Positions 1 through 5,957 of a stretch of 64,000 bases of DNA are shown here, in pieces. The notes beneath the pieces are model-generated. The model was not told the origin of the DNA. It did no database searches and saw only the letters and a list, made by a program, of their open reading frames with translations. The stretch is from Bacteroidales bacterium (GTDB lineage Bacteria; Bacteroidota; Bacteroidia; Bacteroidales; Muribaculaceae). How positions within the stretch are numbered: position 1 is the first letter of the stretch; each line of letters opens with the position of its first letter. The stretch covers positions 1-64,000 of the forward strand of contig JAAVFI010000042.1 in assembly GCA_014800815.1 (NCBI GenBank), written 5' to 3'. The translations under genes were made by a program, and so were the position numbers.

Positions 1-120
1 GCCGGACCACCGGTCCCGACGAGCGCACCATGCACCGACGGTAATCCCAAATGTTAAAACGGAAACTCAAATAAAAATGTATTTTTAACACTTCAGCTAT
101 TGCACAGGTCCTAGATTTCT

Positions 121-206
121 GGGTACATGCCGCAGCGAAGCGGAGGAATGTGCCCGGAAAGTCCCCACCTAAACGTTGGCGTCCGCTTAGGACGCCGATT
201 CATGGC
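121..206 (+). repeat. Left inverted repeat of RAYT element, with REP hairpin
   Basis: This 86 bp stretch matches, with small gaps, the reverse complement of 728-818 on the other side of the transposase gene. Its inner part holds a hairpin with 7 bp arms GGCGTCC (178-184) and GGACGCC (190-196) around a 5-base loop, followed by GATTCATGGC, which is exactly mirrored on the right side. The outer part contains a second, imperfect GC-rich stem. Such hairpins next to a Y1 transposase are typical of REP/RAYT elements. Confidence 0.75.
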
Positions 207-233
207 TGATGCTACGGCATGCGTAGAAAGTGT

Positions 234-662
234 TTACGGGCGAGAAATACCATACTGCTGCAGTAGCATGCTTAACTCATCCTCAAAGGAGAGTCGGCCG
301 TGATGAGCTTTTTGATTCATTATATATTGGCGACGAGTCTCCATCTGCGATTTCTCGACGGTGAATGCGCCATATCCTTCTGCCCAACCATACCAATTAG
401 GGAAATGTTGGTTGGTTCTGAGGAATTTGCTTGCTTCAGCCTTTAACGTCTTTACAAATTCCGCCACTGAATACTTGGCGGGAATGTCACATAATATATG
501 TACATGGTCGGGCATGCCTCCTATACGCCACACTTTAGCCTCCCGCTTGGTGAGAAAGCGGTATATAAAGGCATATAGTTCTGATTCGTGGGCAATCGGA
601 ATTGTAGAGTATCTGCTGTAGGTGCCGAATACTATATGGTAGGTTAGGGAGGTATAGCTCAT
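234..662 (-). CDS. Y1 (HUH) transposase, REP-associated/IS200-like
   Basis: This is a 142-residue single-strand DNA transposase of the Y1_Tnp family, which nicks and joins single-stranded DNA at hairpins through a catalytic tyrosine. The HUH metal-binding motif is visible as PDHVHIL near residue 52. The catalytic tyrosine is probably the Y of YIMNQKAHH near residue 113, and WAEGYGAFTV is a conserved segment before it. The length is right for an intact IS200/RAYT protein. No tnpB-like partner is present. The gene sits between about 90 bp inverted repeats that carry REP hairpins, which favours a REP-associated transposase (RAYT) over a plain IS200. I am confident of the family and less so of the RAYT label. 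Confidence 0.88.
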   Translation of the reverse strand: MSYTSLTYHIVFGTYSRYSTIPIAHESELYAFIYRFLTKREAKVWRIGGMPDHVHILCDIPAKYSVAEFVKTLKAEASKFLRTNQHFPNWYGWAEGYGAFTVEKSQMETRRQYIMNQKAHHGRLSFEDELSMLLQQYGISRP

Positions 663-727
663 ACGGCAAAAGTAGTAAGCATATCAGAACTTTACAAATC
701 TTTCTTCGGTAATTTCCGTAGCCTCGG

Positions 728-818
728 CCATGAATCGGCGTCCTCGGCCGGACGCCAACGTGGAGAGCAGGACTATCCCCGCACATCCCTCCGCCTGGCG
801 GCTACGGTATGTACGGGG
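728..818 (-). repeat. Right inverted repeat of RAYT element, with REP hairpin
   Basis: Reverse-complement partner of 121-206. It includes the hairpin GGCGTCC (737-743), a 6-base loop and GGACGCC (750-756), then a longer imperfect stem that starts CCCCG at 777 and closes CGGGG near 814-818. Confidence 0.75.
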
Positions 819-850
819 TTACTGGTTAATCGGTGTCCTAATCGGACACC
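777..850 (+). repeat. REP-like bipartite hairpin unit, copy 1
   Basis: A long imperfect stem (CCCCG at 777 pairing with CGGGG near 814-818, with CCGCC/GGCGG inside) is followed by a short spacer ending TTAATC. Next comes the hairpin GGTGTCC (832-838), loop TAATC, GGACACC (844-850). The arms differ from the other REPs by compensating changes, so pairing is kept while sequence changes. Confidence 0.6.
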
Positions 851-933
851 ACGTAGATAATCAACTGGTTATCACCTGTATACACTGCAATTAATCGGCA
901 GCATTCGGCGCCTTGTGGCTGTATGAATCTGCA

Positions 934-1005
934 CCCCCGGCATCACTCCGCTTCGCTACGGTATGGCGGGGGCTACTAAGTGAATCGGTACCCTGAGCTG
1001 GTACC
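934..1005 (+). repeat. REP-like bipartite hairpin unit, copy 2
   Basis: Same layout as the unit at 777-850: a long CCCCCG...CGGGGG stem with TCCGCTTCGCTACGGTA inside, a spacer ending GTGAATC, then GGTACC (987-992), a 7-base loop and GGTACC (1000-1005). A possible decayed third unit lies at about 893-912. With the inverted repeats it fills the 663-1042 gap, where no gene is seen. Confidence 0.55.
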
Positions 1006-1042
1006 TGCATTGACGCGGCCGTTATTTTGGTGTGATTGAAGT

Positions 1043-2305
1043 TTACTTCTGAATATATTTCTTACCGTCGCGGATAACGATACCCTTGTAAGAAGCATCT
1101 ACGGGCTGACCCATGATGTTGAAGGTAGCGGTTGCGGCGGGAGCGGACACTGCTACGTTTTCGATGCCGGTGGGAATCTTCTGGGGGAAGACAACGGTGA
1201 GGGCTTCGGGAGTTTCGGTTACGTCTTCGGGAAGTTTCACGTAGGAAGAGAAACCGTCGATAATTCTGTTGTCGCCGTCGGCTACGAGTGTGCAGTTGCT
1301 ACCGTCTACTGCATAGCAGCCGGTGGGGATGTAGTGGGGCTGGTGAACGCCTACGAGGAGATTGCCTTCTTCGGTGGTATCGCGGATGAAAGTAGGATAT
1401 TTGGTATCGTCACCGATGTTGTATTTGGGCTCGGTGGTAACGGCGAAAGTGTAGAGGCCTGCGTCTTCAACCTTTAAGAGTACAGGAGTGTTTGCAGGGA
1501 GGGTGTTGTCTGCGAGTTCTACTATTTCTGCTTTGAGTTCGTCGGCAGCGACTTCGGCATCGTAGCTGAGAGTGAATGCCTCAACGCCTTCGGGAATAGT
1601 AACGTCGGCAGCGCATACGAAAGGGAGAACTTCGTCGATTGTGAGCTCTAAGGTGTTTACAGGCTTGAAGTCGAGGTTGAGAGCTTTGTATTCAAAACCG
1701 ATCTTATAGATACCGGCACCACGCTTTGCTCTTGGGAATACGTCGGTACCAGTGGTTGTGCCGAATTCTTCACCGAAGTTAGCACCGATACCATTCTTCA
1801 TTTCTGTCCAGAGAGGATAGTTGGCATATTTGTAAGTGTCTTCGCCGGTAGTGGAGAGGTTGGATGCGTGGATACGGAAGTTATCGTCGCCGGCACACCA
1901 GAAGTCATTGCTTCGAAGCCATGCGATGTTATTCTTACTATTGATATAAGCGCTGAGAGTGACTGTTACGGGAGTATCGCCTTGGTTGAACTGTCCGATA
2001 ACAAAGGAGTTGATAGATTTGGTCTCGCCGTTTACCTCGCAACTAACCCAGCAGGTATATTTTGAGGGCTTATATTCGTTACCCATCTTATCAAGATCAA
2101 ATGTGCAAGAATATACGTCGTGACCGTCTTTCTGATATCCGGTAGGCTCCATTGTGAAGACTTTGTCGTCAAACTTAGGGTCGACGTCTTTCTCCGCGAG
2201 GTGGAGTGTCCATACCTCTGCGGGGGTAGTGGGTTCTGCGTCCTGTGCATAGCTACCGCATGCGCATACTGCAGAAAGAGCGAAGAGTAAAATTTGTTTC
2301 TTCAT
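1043..2305 (-). CDS. Secreted protein with C-terminal sorting-like tail
   Basis: A 420-residue exported protein of unknown function. Residues 1-20 form a signal peptide (MKKQILLFALSAVCACGSYA, cleavage after AYA-like). The body is rich in beta-strand-like segments and Gly/Asp/Thr. A segment near residues 235-290 (IPEGVEAFTLSY, then LPANTPVLLK) is of a kind I have seen in secreted Prevotella/Muribaculaceae proteins. The last 30 residues (FNIMGQPVD, then GIVIRDGKKYIQK) match the tail shared by nine other proteins in this window, probably an export or anchoring signal. The start agrees with a -7 box TACATTTG at 2349-2356. No enzyme motif is recognised. Confidence 0.75.
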   Translation of the reverse strand: MKKQILLFALSAVCACGSYAQDAEPTTPAEVWTLHLAEKDVDPKFDDKVFTMEPTGYQKDGHDVYSCTFDLDKMGNEYKPSKYTCWVSCEVNGETKSINSFVIGQFNQGDTPVTVTLSAYINSKNNIAWLRSNDFWCAGDDNFRIHASNLSTTGEDTYKYANYPLWTEMKNGIGANFGEEFGTTTGTDVFPRAKRGAGIYKIGFEYKALNLDFKPVNTLELTIDEVLPFVCAADVTIPEGVEAFTLSYDAEVAADELKAEIVELADNTLPANTPVLLKVEDAGLYTFAVTTEPKYNIGDDTKYPTFIRDTTEEGNLLVGVHQPHYIPTGCYAVDGSNCTLVADGDNRIIDGFSSYVKLPEDVTETPEALTVVFPQKIPTGIENVAVSAPAATATFNIMGQPVDASYKGIVIRDGKKYIQK

Positions 2306-2348
2306 TTAGTATTAGTATATGTGATTTATGGTTAATAAATATCTGTTG

Positions 2349-2356
2349 CAAATGTA
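2349..2356 (-). promoter_or_regulatory. Likely -7 box for the gene at 1043-2305
   Basis: On the minus strand this reads TACATTTG, a match to the Bacteroidetes TANNTTTG box, 43 bp before the start codon. The -33 region is weak (TTC near 2375-2377 instead of TTG, 18 bp spacer). Confidence 0.4.
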
Positions 2357-2430
2357 GCCCTAAATCCCTCGGCGGAATAGAACGATACTTTAATTGAATG
2401 CAACAATTCCGTAAATCACACACACTCAAA

Positions 2431-3198
2431 TTACTCGGGAGTGGTATAGCTAAGGGCTATATCGTCGCTGAAAGTACTTGTGAGTACAATCTCGCGGGAG
2501 TCGCCGGCGGCAATTCCGCTTTCATAGTTTATTTCGTCGTTGCCTGTGTACACGAGGCTGATTGTATTCTCAATCTCTAAGGCACAGGGGAGAAGAATGG
2601 TGGTGGTACCTTGTGCGGGAATCTCCACACTCTCGAGCGATATCCACTCAGCGGGCCAAGGGAATCTGTCTGTTTCAATGAAGGGGAACTTGTCTCTCAC
2701 GGCATAAGTACCCTCCTTCACGGGCAGTCCGTCGTTGCTTACAATGACTTTGACGAGCTTTTTCAGGGGAATGATGAAGTTGTAGGTCGAGGTCTCGCCT
2801 TTCCATTTTTCGCCGTAGAGAGGAACGCTGATATTTTCTGAAATAATATATTTATCCTTCGAGAGAGCTGACAAGTCGGCAGAGAACAAATATACTCTCT
2901 GCTGCATAGACATGCTCACGTCTTCTTCGGCCTCGAAAAATATTTTGTAGTAGCCCGATTTGTCGGTAGTTCCCTTAGCTTTGTGAATTATGGTGGTGCC
3001 GAAGATGCTTACCGAGCGGAAATCTACTGCAACGGGTATGCCTGCGAACGGTGCGCCCTCGGGGGTGGATATATACCCCGTGACTACCGTACTTGTCTCG
3101 GAGGGCTCGACTATGATATCGTCTTCTTCACGATCGCAACTTGCGAAGATGAAGGTGAAGCCCAAGAATAGCGGGAGGAGGAGTTTTGAGAAGTGCAT
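2431..3198 (-). CDS. Lipoprotein with carboxypeptidase-regulatory-like fold
   Basis: A 255-residue predicted lipoprotein. The signal peptide ends in a lipobox (FIFASC), with the lipidated Cys at about residue 20 followed by acidic residues (DREEDD), as in exported Bacteroidetes surface lipoproteins. Residues 40-110 (VVTGYISTPEGAPFAGIPV, then GTTDKSGYYKIFF) have the pattern of a carboxypeptidase regulatory-like beta-sandwich. The rest has no recognised domain. Its start lies 3 bp after the stop of the upstream membrane protein gene, so the two are probably co-transcribed. The function is unknown. Confidence 0.75.
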   Translation of the reverse strand: MHFSKLLLPLFLGFTFIFASCDREEDDIIVEPSETSTVVTGYISTPEGAPFAGIPVAVDFRSVSIFGTTIIHKAKGTTDKSGYYKIFFEAEEDVSMSMQQRVYLFSADLSALSKDKYIISENISVPLYGEKWKGETSTYNFIIPLKKLVKVIVSNDGLPVKEGTYAVRDKFPFIETDRFPWPAEWISLESVEIPAQGTTTILLPCALEIENTISLVYTGNDEINYESGIAAGDSREIVLTSTFSDDIALSYTTPE

Positions 3199-3201
3199 AT
3201 A

Positions 3202-4488
3202 TCAATCTGTTTTGTGATAAATAAGATGGTCGTAAGATTCGTCTAATGGAGGATAGGCAAAGTTTTCGAAAATGCTTACGCCTAAGAATCCACGGCGATA
3301 TATAAGAGTAATTTCTTTGCCGGCAGGGACGCTGACAAGAAACAGATCGTCAATCTTCAAAGATCGGTTTTCTTCGGGAACGATTACTTTAGTTATGTAA
3401 TGAGTAAGATGCCGGGTGCGCCAGCTTCCTATGTGGATGTCTTTTTCATCGGTCACTACAGCGTTGACAAATACAAGTTCTTTTTCGGCAAACCAATAGT
3501 TTACGCTGTCGAACAGTCCTATCGCCAGAAAGGATGTGAGCGGCGTTGTCAGAAACCCGACAACAGCAAATACTATTATCATACTCTTAAGGCTTCGCTT
3601 TTTCTCGCTTTTCTTAAGCAGGGACAGCGGTGCCAAAAGTATCGAAAAAAGAGTGCCCGCAAACAACCATATAAGCCATGATTTGGGATAGAGCGTAACT
3701 CTATGGATACTAAAGAAATACCGCATCGCAACAATAACTACAATCCCCGGAATCAGAAAGATCAATATCAGCAGACATAGCTCGCGCCATGATCTGTGAT
3801 GTCTTAGCCGCGGACCTCTATCTTTGTAGCCTTTTCGTTTATTATCGGATTTGACCATGTTATCCGTCAACTGCATCAGGCGTCTGCGGATTTTGCCTGA
3901 TTTACTTCCACATGTGCACCACTGCCGTATATAGGTGTAGCAGTCTCTGCGGCGTCCCGAGCGAAATCTACATTCATGGCCGGAGACCCGGGCCTCGTCG
4001 ATAATCTGAAGGACCTCAGCCTCTCTTCCGTTGTGAATCAGAGCTATGATGTGGAGCAGACGATCGGGGTCTTCGTCCATCTTCGACTCGTCAGGGTAGA
4101 AGGTGTCGGCATCGGGATTAGCGACAAGGAAGGCCGCTATCACTTCGGCGGCATCTTTGAATATCGCGGATATTTCTTCGGTGAGTTCGGCTTCCGAGGT
4201 TGCCTCGGGGCCGGCATACGTCGCCAAAATCTGGCCGGGGAGAGAAAATGCTCCTACCCCACGCAGACTCATCGGACATTCTTTATTTTCGGAAGCATCC
4301 CATATATCCCACCAAAGATCGTCGGCATACATAGGCTTTGCCGTAAGGCGCACCTCCTGAGGAAGAAAATAGAGACAGAAGAAGTATCCGTTCTCTGACT
4401 TGAAATTTATATAGGAGTTCTGTTGGAAATGGTATGCACTTCCAACACTACGCCTTATATCTTTCAACATTTTCTTCCGATCGTTCAT
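3202..4488 (-). CDS. Multipass membrane protein of unknown function
   Basis: A 428-residue protein with a soluble N-terminal half (about residues 1-235) and three or four hydrophobic segments in the second half (LCLLILIFLIPGIVVIVAM, WLIWLFAGTLFSILL, MIIVFAVVGFLTTPL and the following stretch), then a soluble tail. A short Cys-rich segment (CYTYIRQWCTCGSKSGK) and a basic stretch (KRKGYKDRGPRLRHHR) precede the first membrane segment. I recognise no family. It is transcribed divergently from the HEPN-SecB unit, and the two promoters overlap. The downstream lipoprotein gene follows after 3 bp. The start at 4488 lies only 5 bp after its -7 box, suggesting a very short or absent leader. Confidence 0.65.
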   Translation of the reverse strand: MNDRKKMLKDIRRSVGSAYHFQQNSYINFKSENGYFFCLYFLPQEVRLTAKPMYADDLWWDIWDASENKECPMSLRGVGAFSLPGQILATYAGPEATSEAELTEEISAIFKDAAEVIAAFLVANPDADTFYPDESKMDEDPDRLLHIIALIHNGREAEVLQIIDEARVSGHECRFRSGRRRDCYTYIRQWCTCGSKSGKIRRRLMQLTDNMVKSDNKRKGYKDRGPRLRHHRSWRELCLLILIFLIPGIVVIVAMRYFFSIHRVTLYPKSWLIWLFAGTLFSILLAPLSLLKKSEKKRSLKSMIIVFAVVGFLTTPLTSFLAIGLFDSVNYWFAEKELVFVNAVVTDEKDIHIGSWRTRHLTHYITKVIVPEENRSLKIDDLFLVSVPAGKEITLIYRRGFLGVSIFENFAYPPLDESYDHLIYHKTD

Positions 4489-4493
4489 TAGAA

Positions 4494-4523
4494 CAAAATT
4501 ACGAAAATGTTGGTTATTAGCAA
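4494..4523 (-). promoter_or_regulatory. Bacteroidetes promoter for the gene at 3202-4488
   Basis: Minus strand: TTG at 4523-4521, a 19 bp spacer, then TAATTTTG at 4501-4494, matching the TTG/TANNTTTG consensus. The predicted transcription start falls at or next to the start codon, so the mRNA may be leaderless. Confidence 0.6.
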
Positions 4524-4540
4524 AATTAATACTAAATTTG
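4510..4540 (+). promoter_or_regulatory. Bacteroidetes promoter for the HEPN-SecB unit
   Basis: TTG at 4510-4512, a 20 bp spacer, then TAAATTTG at 4533-4540. It overlaps the divergent promoter at 4494-4523, so the two polymerase sites probably exclude each other. Confidence 0.65.
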
Positions 4541-4593
4541 CAAGCGGATATCCGTATTATTGAACCTGAACCATTTCCACCTCCTACCCTACT

Positions 4594-5007
4594 ATGCCAT
4601 ATCCTCCGATGCTTGTAAAATCAAATAGAAGTATGATTGCAGCATGTACTCTTGCTTCATCAAGAGATGAGGATAATTGGGATTCGAGTATTCATTGCAG
4701 TTATTATTCAGTTCTGCAGATGATCATTCACTTTCTCACAGAAGTCAAGAATCCTGCTCTGAATATTAAAGAATTGACTCGGGGAGGGGATTCTCACCAG
4801 AAGATTGCTGATGCTTTCGCAACAGAAATTAATACAGACAGTGATCGAGCATCGTTCTACTTCGGCTTTGAACTTTTAAAAAGGGCCAGAGTTAAGGCGG
4901 ACTATACAGCAGAACATTTTAACCAGGCTTATTGTTTGGAAATCAAGGAAAAGGCCGACGTCCTTCGTAATAAGACTAAATCATATTTTGAGAATGGCAA
5001 ACAATAA
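4594..5007 (+). CDS. HEPN-like domain protein
   Basis: A 137-residue, mostly helical protein. It carries the arrangement typical of HEPN domains: an N-terminal helix with charged residues (SSRDEDNWDSSIHCSYYSV) and a C-terminal helix motif RARVKADY (residues 98-105), fitting the RxxxxDY pattern. HEPN proteins are often RNases or partners of nucleotidyltransferases in toxin-antitoxin modules. No MNT nucleotidyltransferase is adjacent. It is the first gene of a three-gene unit whose third member is SecB-like, and it overlaps the second gene by 14 bp. The start was chosen as the first ATG, 53 bp after the -7 box; an alternative ATG is at 4609. Toxin function is inference. Confidence 0.65.
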   Translation: MPYPPMLVKSNRSMIAACTLASSRDEDNWDSSIHCSYYSVLQMIIHFLTEVKNPALNIKELTRGGDSHQKIADAFATEINTDSDRASFYFGFELLKRARVKADYTAEHFNQAYCLEIKEKADVLRNKTKSYFENGKQ

Positions 5008-5395
5008 AATCAAAGAAGATTTACTTAAATTATTCGATACACTTTTACTTTCCTATCCTGATATAGAGATCAAGTATGAGTTTAGCGATGATTTCAAGTG
5101 CTATATTGCATCGGTAGATGTAAGTAGATTGGATGAGCCTACTCTTGAATCGTTTAGCGCGATGTACTTACATGAAAGCCGACAATTACAGGAGATATAT
5201 GGCGATGATTCTCCTCTATTCTGCATGAATGAGGAGTGGTTCAAACTTTCTCCTGAAGCAATTTCAGTTTCATTTTATAATGATAAAATTACCCATGTCT
5301 GGACAGACATGTCCGAAAATATCTTTAATGTGAAAATTGCTGCATCTACACAAATACCTCAAGTAATTGAGGACAAAATACCTTTAGCGGCTTAA
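4994..5395 (+). CDS. Small protein between HEPN and SecB-like genes
   Basis: A 133-residue soluble acidic protein of unknown family. A TTG codon at 4988 would add two residues, but the ATG at 4994 gives the natural start MANNKIKEDLLKLF. It overlaps the HEPN gene by 14 bp, which suggests translational coupling. The N-terminus is a likely amphipathic helix, followed by beta-strand-like segments (YPDIEIKYEF, then FKCYIASVDVSRL). No helix-turn-helix of the usual antitoxin type and no nucleotidyltransferase GS/DxD motif is seen. By position it could be an antitoxin or an adaptor for the downstream chaperone. Confidence 0.6.
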   Translation: MANNKIKEDLLKLFDTLLLSYPDIEIKYEFSDDFKCYIASVDVSRLDEPTLESFSAMYLHESRQLQEIYGDDSPLFCMNEEWFKLSPEAISVSFYNDKITHVWTDMSENIFNVKIAASTQIPQVIEDKIPLAA

Positions 5396-5400
5396 TAATT

Positions 5401-5796
5401 ATGGCAGAGAAAAAAGCTAAATTAATCTTTAAAGGCTACCGAATCGGAGAATCCAAGATTCTTCTGGATGTCAATGCTACCGATATTAAAGGAGAGATGG
5501 ATATTACCCTCCGGAATGAAACAAAAAAGTTGGGTAATGACAACTACGAGATAGCTCTCTCCACGTCTGTAACCAATACATCCAAATCTATGGATATCTT
5601 TGTGAAGATGACTGCCCGATTTGAAGTAGAGCCTACCCTGGATGAGGATGTGAAGCAGTCGCTTATAAGAGTAAATGCTCCTGCAATTCTTTTCCCGTAT
5701 ATCAGAGCATATATTTCTTCTCTCACAGGCTTGTCGGGTCTCGCTCCCATAATTATCCCTCCGATAAATATGGCTGCAGGCCAGGATAATAACTGA
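5401..5796 (+). CDS. SecB-like chaperone
   Basis: A 131-residue protein with a recognisable SecB fold signature. The C-terminal segment (residues 92-127) reads NAPAILFPYIRAYISSL, then a hydrophobic loop ending in PPIN, parallel to the ILFPYARE...LNLAPVNF region of SecB. The N-terminal part has four beta-like strands (LIFKGYRIGESKILL and others). Canonical SecB holds preproteins unfolded for SecA and is mainly proteobacterial. SecB-like proteins elsewhere serve toxin-antitoxin-chaperone (TAC) modules, as in the mycobacterial HigBA system. It starts 5 bp after the previous gene. A dedicated chaperone of this unit is more likely than a general export factor. Confidence 0.7.
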   Translation: MAEKKAKLIFKGYRIGESKILLDVNATDIKGEMDITLRNETKKLGNDNYEIALSTSVTNTSKSMDIFVKMTARFEVEPTLDEDVKQSLIRVNAPAILFPYIRAYISSLTGLSGLAPIIIPPINMAAGQDNN

Positions 5797-5893
5797 ATCT
5801 GATTTAACGCCCGTTCTCGGCATTGAGCTCTCTTTTGAGGCGTATCCCCCCTCTGTATAGACGCTCGAGCCACAAAGGTAGACACAATATTCA

Positions 5894-5938
5894 ACATCAA
5901 GCCCGGCTGTCGAGGTTATCGGTAGCCGGGCTTGATGT
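5894..5938. terminator. Bidirectional hairpin terminator
   Basis: A perfect 15 bp stem (ACATCAAGCCCGGCT at 5894-5908 with its complement at 5924-5938) with a 15-base loop lies between the convergent SecB-like and GH31 genes. Confidence 0.8.
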
Positions 5939-5957
5939 CAGGTGTAGGGGCGATGTA

